DNA of 64,000 nucleotides, from the NCBI RefSeq assembly GCF_024749285.1, contig NZ_CP087196.1, positions 3,844,001 to 3,908,000 of the forward strand. The letters are read 5' to 3'. Positions 26,483 to 35,867 of the stretch are shown here, piece after piece. The notes below the pieces were generated by a model that made no database searches, was not told the DNA's origin, and saw only the letters and a list, made by a program, of their open reading frames with translations. The translations under genes were made by a program, and so were the position numbers. Origin of the DNA: Pseudomonas sp. B21-015 (GTDB taxonomy: Bacteria; Pseudomonadota; Gammaproteobacteria; Pseudomonadales; Pseudomonadaceae). Position 1 is the stretch's first letter. Every line of letters begins with the position of its first letter.

Positions 26483-26893
26483 TTATGCGTTTGAGCTTCG
26501 CGTTGGCATGAGTTCATAGTTGAACAGATAGTAATGCTGCCCATCACGAACATCTATTTCCATCGTGCCGCTGAGTCCCTCCAACTCGCCAGTACCCGAG
26601 TCAGGTACGACCTGAATGATCAGTGTTCGCTGGCCTCTGTCCATAGTTCCAAAATGCATCAACACAAAGCTGCCTGGCCTTCCCGCCAGATTACCCTCAA
26701 CACGCTCCATCGCCACATAGCCGGCAGATCCCGGGATTGTCGAGAGGGAGGCAAGCATCTCTCCCAGACTATTGGCCTCCAGGCCTCCCTGAAATGTTTT
26801 GTGTATGGCCTTTCTGCTCAGTTGAGCGGCCTCGGTACCGGGCGCAACAGAGTGGACGGGTAGTTGGACGTCGAATGTTCCCTTGGCTTGCAT
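26483..26893 (-). CDS. DUF3224-family protein
   Basis: 136 residues, one compact beta-barrel-like domain: KGTFDVQLPVHSVAPG at the start, LGEMLASLSTIPGSAGYVAM, ERVEGNLAGRPGSFVLMHFG and the terminal GTMEIDVRDGQHYYLFNYEL. GSFVLMHFGTM and LSGTMEI are DUF3224 signatures. Function unknown. An AraC-type regulator lies divergently 180 bp away and is the likely controller. Confidence 0.85.
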   Translation of the reverse strand: MQAKGTFDVQLPVHSVAPGTEAAQLSRKAIHKTFQGGLEANSLGEMLASLSTIPGSAGYVAMERVEGNLAGRPGSFVLMHFGTMDRGQRTLIIQVVPDSGTGELEGLSGTMEIDVRDGQHYYLFNYELMPTRSSNA

Positions 26894-27071
26894 GCTGTCA
26901 TCTCCATCAAAAATCCAGATAATGCCGTACGGTCTAAACCAGACGCAGTTGTTGTCGACGCTAATCCCTCGACTGTTTAGAGTCCGTCTATGCCGAGATC
27001 AGTGGCCTATTTGACCGGTCCACACAGTCGGACCTATCCCTGATTTGCATTGGAGCAGATGGCGACCGAAG

Positions 27072-27920
27072 ATGATTGGAAAAACACGACCAGGCTCTAC
27101 TGTTATCCTGCAGCCCGCACGAGGCGTCCTTAATCAGCGATTGAAGGGCCCACAGTTCACTCACATTCGCGAGGTGCCCTCAGTCCAGTTGGCGGCATGG
27201 GTAGAACATTATTGGCATGTCAGCTGGAATCTCAGTGATCAGCCTGTACAGCAACAGGAAACCCTGCCTCACCCCAATGTGCATCTCGTTGTGGAAAGGG
27301 GTCAGGTCCATGTGTGGGGCCCCCGTCGTTCCCGCTTCAGCAAGACGCTGTCTGGCAACAGCTGGGCGTTTGGAATCAAGTTTCGTCCCGCCGCATTCCA
27401 GCCATTTCTGGGCGGACCTGTCAGCCGGTTGGCCAACCGATCGATCCCGGCCTCTGAGATTTTTGGGACGGTGGTCGACAGGTTGGCCGAGCACATCGAA
27501 TGTCCGGGGATGGCGAACCTGTGCGAGCAATCAGAAGCGTTGCTGTGTCACTGCTTGCCGCAATCCGATGAGCGTGTACAACTGCTCAATGACCTCATCG
27601 CCCAAATCGCGTCAGACAACAGACTGACAACAGTGGCACAACTCAGTGAGTTGTCCAGTGTTAGTGAGCGGCAGTTACAACGCCTCTTTGCCCATTACGT
27701 TGGCGTAAGTCCGAAGTGGGTGATTGCCCGATACCGGTTACATGAAGCACTGGCCCTGCTGCAGAGCGGCGAAGCCAGGCCGGGGACGGATCTCGCGCTC
27801 GAGCTGGGTTATTTTGATCAGGCACACTTCATCAGGGACTTCACTCGGATGGTCGGTCTGGCACCCGCAAAATATGTCCAGACGCAAACGGCTCTGTTGC
27901 AGAACTCTGATGCGAGGTGA
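27072..27920 (+). CDS. AraC-family transcriptional regulator
   Basis: About 282 residues from ATG 27072; a TTG at 27045 is possible but neither has a strong ribosome-binding site. The N-terminal sensor region is AAWVEHYWHVSWNLSDQ and WAFGIKFRPAAFQPFLGGPV, the DUF6597-type arrangement. The C-terminal two-HTH module is SELSSVSERQLQRLFAHYVG then ALELGYFDQAHFIRDFTRMV. It is divergent from the DUF3224 gene. Confidence 0.85.
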   Translation: MIGKTRPGSTVILQPARGVLNQRLKGPQFTHIREVPSVQLAAWVEHYWHVSWNLSDQPVQQQETLPHPNVHLVVERGQVHVWGPRRSRFSKTLSGNSWAFGIKFRPAAFQPFLGGPVSRLANRSIPASEIFGTVVDRLAEHIECPGMANLCEQSEALLCHCLPQSDERVQLLNDLIAQIASDNRLTTVAQLSELSSVSERQLQRLFAHYVGVSPKWVIARYRLHEALALLQSGEARPGTDLALELGYFDQAHFIRDFTRMVGLAPAKYVQTQTALLQNSDAR

Positions 27921-28140
27921 GTCTCCCCTTCCTCCAGGCGGACTTATCTCACTCGCACCGTCATCGGTACTCCAAGTGCAGTGATTCGATTCAGGATCAC
28001 TGCCTGCACCTGCAACTCTGCAACCTGATGATCAAAGCCCCGTGCCATTACATCTTGTCCAAGGCGCCGACAGCATCAAGTCGTACCAATCCTCTGAATC
28101 AGTACTTCGCCAGTTCTGCGCCACGTGCGACAAAATCCCC

Positions 28141-29025
28141 CTACCCCGCACTCAATTCCCACAACACATCCAGCACATGTTGCGTAGGCCGTTCGATGTC
28201 CCGACTACGGTGGGCAATACCCAGTTGCCGCCACAACAAGGGCTTTAATGGCCGCATGACGATCCTGGTATCGGGCAATGGCGTGGAGGCCTCATGCGGC
28301 AACAACGTCGCACCATAGCCAGCCGCCACGAGGCTTTTGATCGCATCGTTGTAGTTCAGTTGAATACGCGGCGCAGGCTGCCGTCCGCCGCTGGCGAACC
28401 ACTCCGAAGTCAAGCGTGAAAGACGAGTGGTGTTGTCATTCAGAATCAATGGCTGAGCGGACAGCCAGTCGGGGGTCACAACCTCCGGGGATTCCCAGCG
28501 AGCCGGCAAGAAGGCCATGACCGGGTCCCGTCGCCACGGCTCGATCCGCAAGCCCTTCACCGGAGGCTGCGGCAGCGCGACCAAACCGATCTCTAAAGAG
28601 CCCTCGGCAAGCTTCTTCAAAGTTTCCTGCGACGTGAGCACCGCGACCTGCACATCGATAGCGGGATGGCGCTGGCTCAACGTCTCCAAAGCTTGTGGCA
28701 TCAACTGTGCGATGGCCCCTGTGGAGGCACCTAGCCGCACACGCCCGGCCAATCCCTGTACCTGACGTTCCACCTCCTCAAGCGCCTGCTCCGCATCCGC
28801 CAACAGCCGTCGCGCACGCTCCACCAGTGTGTTCCCGATCGCTGAAGGCTGAACGCGCCCACGCGTGCGCGACAACAGCTTGCCACCCACGCGCGACTCC
28901 AGGTCGGCGATATGCAAACTGACCGTGGGTGGCGCAAGGTGCAGCACACGGGCCGCCTCGGCAAACGAACCCAGATCGGCAATCGCCACCAACGTACGCA
29001 GACGGTCCAGGCTGATTTCGCGCAT
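28141..29025 (-). CDS. LysR-family regulator divergent from argC
   Basis: 294 residues. The winged HTH is GSFAEAARVLHLAPPTVSLH with LESRVGGKLLSRTRGRVQPS. The effector domain starts GRVRLGASTGAIAQLMPQAL and includes AAGYGATLLPHEAS. It shares a 113-bp intergenic region with argC that contains the TTCAG-N5-CTGAA dyad at 29038, close to its own start, so autoregulation and control of argC are likely. The inducer is unknown. The preceding gap 27921-28140 is empty. Confidence 0.92.
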   Translation of the reverse strand: MREISLDRLRTLVAIADLGSFAEAARVLHLAPPTVSLHIADLESRVGGKLLSRTRGRVQPSAIGNTLVERARRLLADAEQALEEVERQVQGLAGRVRLGASTGAIAQLMPQALETLSQRHPAIDVQVAVLTSQETLKKLAEGSLEIGLVALPQPPVKGLRIEPWRRDPVMAFLPARWESPEVVTPDWLSAQPLILNDNTTRLSRLTSEWFASGGRQPAPRIQLNYNDAIKSLVAAGYGATLLPHEASTPLPDTRIVMRPLKPLLWRQLGIAHRSRDIERPTQHVLDVLWELSAG

Positions 29026-29037
29026 GAGTCACTCCTT

Positions 29038-29054
29038 ATTCAGAAAAGCTGAAT
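29038..29054. promoter_or_regulatory. Dyad ATTCAG-N5-CTGAAT between LysR gene and argC
   Basis: ATTCAGAAAAGCTGAAT is a perfect six-base inverted repeat around AAAAG, a size and T/A-ended form compatible with a LysR box. A second imperfect dyad GGAAATTCAACTTTTCC lies at ~29064. Both are in the shared promoter region. Confidence 0.5.
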
Positions 29055-29138
29055 CTCATCGTCTGGAAATTCAACTTTTCCTATCTTAACGCTTCGCTGA
29101 AGATTGGACTCCTGATTACCTGTATCCGAGAGCATTCC

Positions 29139-30068
29139 ATGGCAAGTTCCCTTGTATTCATCGACGGCGACCAAGGCACCACCGGGCTGCAAATTCATCA
29201 ACGCTTACGCGACCGGAACGATCTGCGGCTTATCACACTCAGCCCCGAATATCGCAAGGACCCGCAACGTCGCGCCGAAGCCATCAATAACTGCGACATC
29301 GCGATTCTCTGCTTGCCCGACCAAGCCGCGCGCGACGCTGTAGCGACCATCGAAAACCCCGCCGTTCGGGTGATCGATGCGAGTTCGGCGCACCGCACCC
29401 ACCCAGACTGGACCTATGGCTTCGCAGAGATGAGTCCGCAGCACGCCCAACGCATCGCCGTCGCGCGACGGGTCAGCAATCCCGGTTGCTATCCAACGGG
29501 GGCGATAGGGTTGCTGCGCCCATTAGTGGAGGCCGGATTACTGCCCAGGGATTACCCGATGAACATTCATGCCGTGTCGGGTTATTCCGGGAAAGGCCGT
29601 GTCGGAGTTGAAGAGCATGAGGGAGAAGGCGCAGCACAGGCGTCGGCATTTCAGGTCTATGGGCTGGGGCTGGCACACAAACATATTCCAGAGATTCAGC
29701 AGCAAAGCGGTCTGACGGAGCGGCCGATATTTGTGCCGGCCTATGGCGCTTTTCGGCAGGGGATCGTACTGACCATCCCCTTGCAAACCCGGTTGTTGGC
29801 GCCAGGTGTGAGTGCGGTGCAGTTGCATGGGTGTCTGATGCGGCACTACGTCGATGCGAGCCATGTACAGGTGATGTCGATGCAGGAGGCTAAAGCGTTG
29901 ACGTCTCTTGATCCTCAGGCACTTAACGGGACTGATGGTTTGCGATTGTCAGTGTTTGAGAATGATGAGACGGGGCAGGTTTTGTTGGCTGCGGTGTTTG
30001 ACAATCTTGGGAAGGGAGCAGCTGGAGCGGCGGTGCAGAATCTGGATTTGATGCTTGCAGGAACATGA
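29139..30068 (+). CDS. argC: N-acetyl-gamma-glutamyl-phosphate reductase, type 2
   Basis: 309 residues. The N-terminal Rossmann part starts [18 protein letters not shown], the short-form (type 2) variant of the NADP-binding loop. The catalytic cysteine sits in [20 protein letters not shown], the ArgC active-site signature, and the conserved VSGYSGKGR follows. It catalyses the NADPH-dependent reduction of N-acetylglutamyl phosphate in arginine synthesis in the cytoplasm. No other arg gene is adjacent, so this may be a second, regulated copy under the divergent LysR protein. Confidence 0.93.
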   Translation: MASSLVFIDGDQGTTGLQIHQRLRDRNDLRLITLSPEYRKDPQRRAEAINNCDIAILCLPDQAARDAVATIENPAVRVIDASSAHRTHPDWTYGFAEMSPQHAQRIAVARRVSNPGCYPTGAIGLLRPLVEAGLLPRDYPMNIHAVSGYSGKGRVGVEEHEGEGAAQASAFQVYGLGLAHKHIPEIQQQSGLTERPIFVPAYGAFRQGIVLTIPLQTRLLAPGVSAVQLHGCLMRHYVDASHVQVMSMQEAKALTSLDPQALNGTDGLRLSVFENDETGQVLLAAVFDNLGKGAAGAAVQNLDLMLAGT

Positions 30069-30128
30069 CTCCGATTACCGCGCAAATCAGCGTGATGTCC
30101 TCGCAATGTCCAGACTAAAACGCTGATT

Positions 30129-30920
30129 TCAACTTACAGGGAAAACATCCTGTTTCGGCATAAAAAATCGAGCAAACAGTTCGGATTGTGACTTGATACT
30201 TAACTTGGCGTAAATATTGCGACGGTGAACTTTTATTGTTTCCACCGAGAGGGAAAGCTTTCCGGCTATCTCCTTATTAGAGAAGCCACTAAGCAATAAT
30301 CTGAGCACATCACTTTCGCGCGCTGTTATTTGCGTACCCAGCTGGGTAATCGTTTCTGGCCATAGCGGTGGCTCGGTGAGATTTTTCTCTACGTCAAGTT
30401 CAAAACACATGCGCTGATGCATCAATGCAGTCACCCATGGCTTGATAATATCAAGCATTGTTATTTGTTCTTGACTAAAACGAACTTCACTGCCAACGGA
30501 AATGCATAACGTTCTATCGGCGTCGAGCTGGACATTGTACTGAGCCTCATCCACAGAGATGTATTGTGCAAAATATTGATGGTAATACTCAGTTTCAAGA
30601 AAGTACTCCGGCGCAATATCCAGCAGATGAAAGAAACCGCTCTGTGGATTTTCCCGATTAGCGATATAAAATGGATCCAGCAGATAAAGCCCCTTCACAT
30701 AGCGATGAGTGAACGCGTCTACCTCCTCCGCATCTGCTATCTCAGGAAGACTAACAACTTGCACTTGCTGACTGCTAAATATCAATACAACCCAATTATC
30801 GATTTGGACATATTCATTCAATATACGAACAAGTGAACTCCAGAATTCTGGACGGTTCAACTGCATGATCAGCTTCCCAATCGAGCGGTGCCAAGCCAGG
30901 CTATGAAGGTCGAACGGCAT
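30129..30920 (-). CDS. LuxR-type HTH transcriptional regulator
   Basis: 263 residues. The C-terminal GerE/LuxR HTH is TARESDVLRLLLSGFSNKEI followed by AGKLSLSVETIKVHRRNIYA and KLSIKSQSELFARF. The N-terminal ~190 residues look like a ligand-sensing domain (VQIDNWVVLIFSSQQVQVVS) but lack an obvious acyl-homoserine-lactone signature. It is divergent from the polyamine-binding protein gene, probably its regulator. The shared region carries two ATTCGTAG repeats (30946 and 30968). Confidence 0.88.
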   Translation of the reverse strand: MPFDLHSLAWHRSIGKLIMQLNRPEFWSSLVRILNEYVQIDNWVVLIFSSQQVQVVSLPEIADAEEVDAFTHRYVKGLYLLDPFYIANRENPQSGFFHLLDIAPEYFLETEYYHQYFAQYISVDEAQYNVQLDADRTLCISVGSEVRFSQEQITMLDIIKPWVTALMHQRMCFELDVEKNLTEPPLWPETITQLGTQITARESDVLRLLLSGFSNKEIAGKLSLSVETIKVHRRNIYAKLSIKSQSELFARFFMPKQDVFPVS

Positions 30921-31058
30921 TTTCTACCCCTTTAGGGTTAGGGATTCGTAGATCAGAGGTAAGTATTCGTAGGTATTTACTATTCGGTAATGCCCGGTAT
31001 ATTCACTTTCAGGGTTTACGATGGCCATGAGGGCACATCGTCTTGACAAGGATGTTGC

Positions 31059-32162
31059 ATGAGAAAATCACATTTGCGAACCATTTTTTCAGCCTCGCTT
31101 CTCTGTGCAGGGATAAGCACATCAGTAGGGGCTGTAGAGCCTGGGATGTATCTGTATAACTGGTTCGGGTTTATCGCTCCGGAGACCCCAAAGGAGTTCG
31201 AGCAGGAAACCGGCACCAGAGTGCATATGGATGCGTTCGACAGCGCCGAAATCATGCAGAGCAAGGTAATGGCTGGGCGCACGGGGTATGACGTGATTGT
31301 CGCTACCTCCAATGTGTTGCCAAGCCTGATCCAGGCGGGAGTGCTTCAGCCGCTGGATCGTGATCAACTGAGCAATTTGTCACATATCGATCCTGATATC
31401 TTGTCCCAGGTCGCGGTCAATGATCCTGGCAATCGCTACGCTGTGCCCTATTTATGGGGCACCACCGGCATTGGCTATGACGTTGATAAAGTCAAAGCGG
31501 CATTGGGTGATAATGCTCCGGTGAATAGCTGGGATTTGATCTTCAAAGAAGAAAACATCAGCAAGCTCCAGTCGTGTGGCGTGGCAATGCTCGACTCTCC
31601 AAGTGAGATCATTTCGATTGCTTTGCATTACCTTGGGCTCCCCAGCAACAGTAGGAACCCGGATGATTACCAGAAAGCTCAAGCCCTGCTGTTAAAAATC
31701 CGTCCCTACGTCCGCTATTTCGATTCATCCAAAATCGACGCTGACCTGGCTGACGGCAATATTTGTGCAGTTGTGGGATGGGCTAATGGTGCCCTTGCTG
31801 CGCAGGCCATAAACGAGAAGGCCAACACTGGACGCAAGATTACTTACAGCCTTCCTCGCGAAGGGGCGCTGGTCTGGTCGGAAAATCTGGTTCTGCTAAA
31901 AGACGCGCCCCACCCGAAGGAAGGCATGGCGTTTATTAATTATATGTTGCAACCAAAAATCATTGCCAAGACCTCAAACCACACTCTGTATCCTAACGCC
32001 AATAAAGATGCCACTGAGTTTGTCGAACAGAAGCTGCGAGACAATCCCTGGATTTATCCAGACAAAAAGACCATTGCTACATTTGTTCCACTTGAGTCAC
32101 TACCATTGAAGCTGGAGCGAATCCGTACACGGATTTGGACCAAAGTGAAGAGTGGCGTGTGA
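31059..32162 (+). CDS. Polyamine ABC transporter substrate-binding protein (PotF/SpuD type)
   Basis: 367 residues with a signal peptide (TIFSASLLCAGISTSVGA). The mature start EPGMYLYNWFGFIAPETPKE is the PotF/SpuD pattern, in which YNW/YxxY binds the polyamine. The hinge region has DVIVATSNVLPSLIQAGVLQ and VPYLWGTTGIGYDVDKVKA, and the C-terminal part contains HPKEGMAFINYMLQPKI. Full length. No ATPase or permease gene accompanies it, so it may feed a transporter encoded elsewhere or act as a sensor with the divergent LuxR regulator. Confidence 0.9.
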   Translation: MRKSHLRTIFSASLLCAGISTSVGAVEPGMYLYNWFGFIAPETPKEFEQETGTRVHMDAFDSAEIMQSKVMAGRTGYDVIVATSNVLPSLIQAGVLQPLDRDQLSNLSHIDPDILSQVAVNDPGNRYAVPYLWGTTGIGYDVDKVKAALGDNAPVNSWDLIFKEENISKLQSCGVAMLDSPSEIISIALHYLGLPSNSRNPDDYQKAQALLLKIRPYVRYFDSSKIDADLADGNICAVVGWANGALAAQAINEKANTGRKITYSLPREGALVWSENLVLLKDAPHPKEGMAFINYMLQPKIIAKTSNHTLYPNANKDATEFVEQKLRDNPWIYPDKKTIATFVPLESLPLKLERIRTRIWTKVKSGV

Positions 32163-32510
32163 TTTGACTTGATTTGTCGCCTGTTGCTAGATGCCAGTCT
32201 TTATTTAATACGTGGGCGTGGGGCGAGCAGCAGGTTGAGGCTATTCATGTCCGGAAAGTAAGACGCAAACGCCGATATCCAGGGTGCACTGAGCGAGTGG
32301 GTTAGTGCCTGTTACTCCATTTAGTCCGGTATTACCCAGGACGCTCTCCGGTCCATTGTTTAAACGCCCGGTGAAACGCACTCACCTCGCGCAATCGTTT
32401 GTAAAACTGACTGCTGAAGGTTCTTGCCTTGGGCTGGATTTACCCGGCTTCCTGACATTGCTGTCTGCGACAGCGTCAATTCAACACCTTATGTAAGAAG
32501 AGAACAGCGG
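32163..32510. other. Gap between the polyamine protein gene and vgrG
   Basis: A short minus-strand frame (~32203-32318) reads THSLSAPWISAFASYFPDMN, then LLLAPRPRIK and a stop. It looks like the C-terminus of a real protein but has no start and no recognised family. The rest appears empty. Confidence 0.3.
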
Positions 32511-33806
32511 ATGTTCAGCCCAGCCAATCAGACGCCTTTCAGTTTGACAATCGACGGTTTTGAGCACGATTTTCAAGTGCTCGCATTCACCGGAGAGGAG
32601 GCGATCAGCAGGCCTTACCTCTTCAACGTGGAGCTTGTTAGCGAGCGGTCTGACCTGGATCTCGAAAGCCTCTTCGACATAGAGGCTTTTCTGACATTCG
32701 ACACGAAGGGCAACGGCATTCATGGACGGGTCTATCACATCGCTCAAAGCGGTAATGATCAGCGTTTGACGCGCTACAGCCTGGCCCTCGTACCGCACCT
32801 GTCCTACTTGCGCCACCGCATCAACCACAGGATCTATCAACAGTTCTCGGTGCCGAAAATCGTCGCCTTGATACTGGAAGAGCACGGGATCCTGGGCGAC
32901 GCTTGTCGGTTTCATCTGGGGTCGACCTACCCCGAGCGTGACTACTGTACTCAGTACGACGAAACGGATTTGCACTTTATTCAGCGCTTGTGCGAAGAAG
33001 AAGGTATTCACTTCCACTTCCAACACAGCGCTCAAGGCCACGTGCTGGTCTTTGGCGATGATCAGGCGGTTTTTCCCAAGATCGGGCAACCCACTGCTTA
33101 TAGACAAGAGAGCGATAGGGTGGCCGACGAGCCACTGATCAAGCGCTTCAACCTTCGACTGGGGAGGAACGAGCAACAGCTAGACATGGAATACGATGAC
33201 AAGCTGGAGCGTTTCGCAGGTCATGAGCACGGCAAGCAGATGCGTCTGCGTGCCATGGAGCGCCGCCACGCGGCTTATCGTCAAGCTGAAGGGCAAGGTG
33301 ACCAGACCCGGTTAGTCAGTGGCCATGTTCTGGAAATCTCAGACCACCCGCGCCAAGAGTGGAACGACCTATGGCTACTGACCCAGGTCATCCACGAAGG
33401 CAAGCAACCACAGGTATTGAGTGAGAACGTCGCCAGTGGCAACACTGACAACGAGGATGACTTTCATCAGGGTTACCGCAACCGCTTTATGGTTCTTCCG
33501 TGGGACGTGTTCTATCGTCCGCCTTTGGCTCACAGGAAACCTCAGGTGCCAAGCAACCAGACCGCTGTGGTCATCGCTCTGGAAGACGAGGAGATCCAGT
33601 GTGATCAGCGCCTCGGACGGGTCAAGGTCAAGTTCCCCTGGGACCGCGAAGATAGATTTGACGACAAGAGTAGTTGTTGGCTGAGGGGGGCCTCCAATTG
33701 GAGTTGTGAAATGACGCCCCCCCGAACGGGAATGGAAGTCATGGTCACATTTCTCGAAAGCGACCCCGATCAACCACTGATAAGCAGTTGCCAGTGTTGT
33801 CGCTAA
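32511..33806 (+). CDS. vgrG: VgrG, truncated after the gp27/OB part
   Basis: About 431 residues from ATG 32511, which is preceded by AGAAGAGAACAGCGG. The gp27-like first part has PYLFNVELVSERSDLDLESL and VPKIVALILEEHGILGDACR, then the conserved ERDYCTQYDETDLHFIQRLC and EEGIHFHFQHS. The OB-fold segment is GRVKVKFPWDREDRFDDKSS, then MEVMVTFLESDPDQPLISS. Normal VgrG continues with the gp5 needle; here the frame ends at CQCCR. Such a spike tip lacks its beta-helix needle and any effector domain. No T6SS structural gene is nearby, so it is an orphan. Either truncation or a trimer-defective relic is likely. Confidence 0.85.
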   Translation: MFSPANQTPFSLTIDGFEHDFQVLAFTGEEAISRPYLFNVELVSERSDLDLESLFDIEAFLTFDTKGNGIHGRVYHIAQSGNDQRLTRYSLALVPHLSYLRHRINHRIYQQFSVPKIVALILEEHGILGDACRFHLGSTYPERDYCTQYDETDLHFIQRLCEEEGIHFHFQHSAQGHVLVFGDDQAVFPKIGQPTAYRQESDRVADEPLIKRFNLRLGRNEQQLDMEYDDKLERFAGHEHGKQMRLRAMERRHAAYRQAEGQGDQTRLVSGHVLEISDHPRQEWNDLWLLTQVIHEGKQPQVLSENVASGNTDNEDDFHQGYRNRFMVLPWDVFYRPPLAHRKPQVPSNQTAVVIALEDEEIQCDQRLGRVKVKFPWDREDRFDDKSSCWLRGASNWSCEMTPPRTGMEVMVTFLESDPDQPLISSCQCCR

Positions 33807-33873
33807 CCGCAAGCCCTATCAGGGCAGCAACAGCCAGGTTGAAATTTACCCGTGCAATTACTCAGTCAAGGGC

Positions 33874-34569
33874 TCAAGCCAGCAGCTCGGTGATCCACCG
33901 TGCCTGCCGGGCCACGTCCTGCACCTTCTCCTCGGGCACGGCCTGCCGCGCCCGGGCGAAGTTACTCAGGGTCCGCTGCTTCTCGCGCAGCACGCGCTGC
34001 CACTTGACCAGGAACGCCGGGCTGCGGGCCTGCATCTGCAGCGGGCCGAAGTACAACTCCTCGGCGGTGTACATCACCGGCCCGGCACGCTCGGCGACGA
34101 TGATTTCGTAGTCGAAGCGGTTTTCCCGCAGCACTTCCTCGCAGAGGATGCGGTAACCATTTTCCATCAGCCATTGGCGCAGTGGCTGCTCGCCGCCGTT
34201 GGGCTGCAGGATCAGGCGCTCCTGGCCGCTCAAACGCGCCTTGCCGCTGTCGAGGATGTCGCGGATTGTCTCGCCACCCATGCCGCAGATGCTGATCGCC
34301 GTGATCCTGTCTCCCGGCTCGATCGCCGCCAGGCCATTGGCCAGGCGCACGGTAATCCGCTGGTCCAGGCCGTTCTCCCGCACAGTGCGTTCGGCCGAGT
34401 GAAACGGCGTCAATGCCACCTCGCCGGCCACCGCCGCCGCGATGGCGTCACGGCGCATCAACGCCACAGGCAGGTAGCCGTGATCCGAGCCGATATCGGC
34501 CAGGCGCGCCCCTGCTGGCACATGCGCCGCCACGCGCTCCAGGCGCATGGACAATGTCTGTTCGTTCAA
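33874..34569 (-). CDS. trmK: tRNA (adenine(22)-N1)-methyltransferase
   Basis: About 232 residues. A TTG at 34569 preceded by AAGGGG is the preferred start; the longer frame to 34647 looks non-coding. Motif I is ARLADIGSDHGYLPVALM. The diagnostic TrmK motif SICGMGGETIRDIL is followed by RLILQPNGGEQPLRQWLMEN, the NPPxxE-like position being QPNGGE. It would methylate N1 of A22 in tRNA using SAM. It is convergent with vgrG. Confidence 0.85.
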   Translation of the reverse strand: MNEQTLSMRLERVAAHVPAGARLADIGSDHGYLPVALMRRDAIAAAVAGEVALTPFHSAERTVRENGLDQRITVRLANGLAAIEPGDRITAISICGMGGETIRDILDSGKARLSGQERLILQPNGGEQPLRQWLMENGYRILCEEVLRENRFDYEIIVAERAGPVMYTAEELYFGPLQMQARSPAFLVKWQRVLREKQRTLSNFARARQAVPEEKVQDVARQARWITELLA

Positions 34570-34696
34570 CTGCAGCCCCTTTTCACCACGAACGTCCGGC
34601 ACCTTTGGCCAGATCCGGGCGCGATTCTGTCGAGCAACGCCGTGCATTTCAAATTTATGCGATCAGGGCCATGGCTCGACTCGTCCCTACCGCTTG

Positions 34697-34745
34697 CGTA
34701 TCGACCCAAAGCGAACCCTGGTTATGGGCCGCTTTTGGTCGACCG
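34697..34745. repeat. Member of the dispersed palindrome family
   Basis: CGACCCAAAGCGAACCCTGG / TTATGGGCCGCTTTTGGTCG: outer arms CGACC/GGTCG and CAAAGCG/CGCTTTTG pair. The other bases of the 34570-34948 gap show no gene. Confidence 0.65.
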
Positions 34746-34948
34746 TTGCGCAGGCTGAGAGACTGCAATGGGTCGGTAGCGACCGGAAGAAATCCCTGGT
34801 TTTTCCCCCGATTGGGTTGCTATGGATGACCTGAAACAGCCCCGTATTTTTGGCTGACTTCGGCGCCCGCCGATTTCTGAAAGCGATCACCTGAGCAAAA
34901 CACACTGTGTGAAGTAATGCGGGGCGGGCTTTCGCCGGTGCCACGTTT

Positions 34949-35695
34949 TTATTTCCTGATGGGTTGCTCGTACCGACGCTGGATGCGCTCCAACTCGCCA
35001 GAATGGCGCAGCTGCTCCAGGGCGCTGGCCCACGCGGCTACCCGTTCGTCTTCACAGTCGAGGCTGAAGGCAATGTACAGCGATGAACGGTAAAGCTCGA
35101 TGGGAATCTGTCGCAGCGTGCCGGGGGCGATGTTCAACTGGCGGCTGTAGTAAGCCACCCCCGCATCGGTGTCGCCGACGATGATGTCGGTGCGCCCGGC
35201 GAGCAGCATGCGGTAGAGCTGCTGGCTCTCGGTTGCACTTCTGTCCAGGTTGTTGAAACCCAGCGACCGCAGCATCTCGGGCACCAGGCCGGCATGTCGG
35301 GTGGTGATCTGCGGGACCCGCAGCAGTTGTTCCAAGGAGTTCACCGGCGACGCTTTGGCCGACTGATAGGGGTGAATGGACTCTTCCACGATCGGTCCGA
35401 CCCACTTGTACAACGGCTCGCGCTCCGCCGTGCGGAACAGGGAGTACATGATAGTCTTGCGCCGGGTCTTCAATGCCTGGGTGGTTCGCATACTGGGCTG
35501 CAGTAGTACCTCAAAGTCATCCCCAGTCAGCGCCATGATGGCCCGAACGATCTCCGTGGTCATGCCGGTGAGCTGATTGTTCTCCAGGTAGTTGTACGGT
35601 GCCCACTCTTCGGTAACGACCTGATACTGCTCTGCCCTGACAACAGTGCCGAGCAATAGACAGAGCAGTGCTGCAGTAGGTGTCGAAAGTTTCAC
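34949..35695 (-). CDS. Periplasmic substrate-binding protein (transporter type 3 domain)
   Basis: 248 residues with signal peptide (TPTAALLCLLLGTVVRA). Mature start EQYQVVTEEWAPYNYLENNQ and TTEIVRAIMALTGDDFEV match the amino-acid/opine-type SBP_bac_3 fold in the form often found as a stand-alone gene in Pseudomonas. The second lobe has LAGRTDIIVGDTDAGVAYYS. It lacks partner genes, so a sensing or orphan role is possible. Confidence 0.85.
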   Translation of the reverse strand: MKLSTPTAALLCLLLGTVVRAEQYQVVTEEWAPYNYLENNQLTGMTTEIVRAIMALTGDDFEVLLQPSMRTTQALKTRRKTIMYSLFRTAEREPLYKWVGPIVEESIHPYQSAKASPVNSLEQLLRVPQITTRHAGLVPEMLRSLGFNNLDRSATESQQLYRMLLAGRTDIIVGDTDAGVAYYSRQLNIAPGTLRQIPIELYRSSLYIAFSLDCEDERVAAWASALEQLRHSGELERIQRRYEQPIRK

Positions 35696-35867
35696 GTGTT
35701 CCTCTGATTGGCTGCTCGGTGTTTATGGGTGGACCTGATTAGAAGGGCAAGATAAGCATAGACCCGAACACGCGTCTATCGGCTGGTGCTGTCCCGTAGG
35801 CCTCCACGCGAAGCTTGGAGAAGATTCTACCAACGTCATCAATCTCTATCATTTTGACAAGCGCCCC

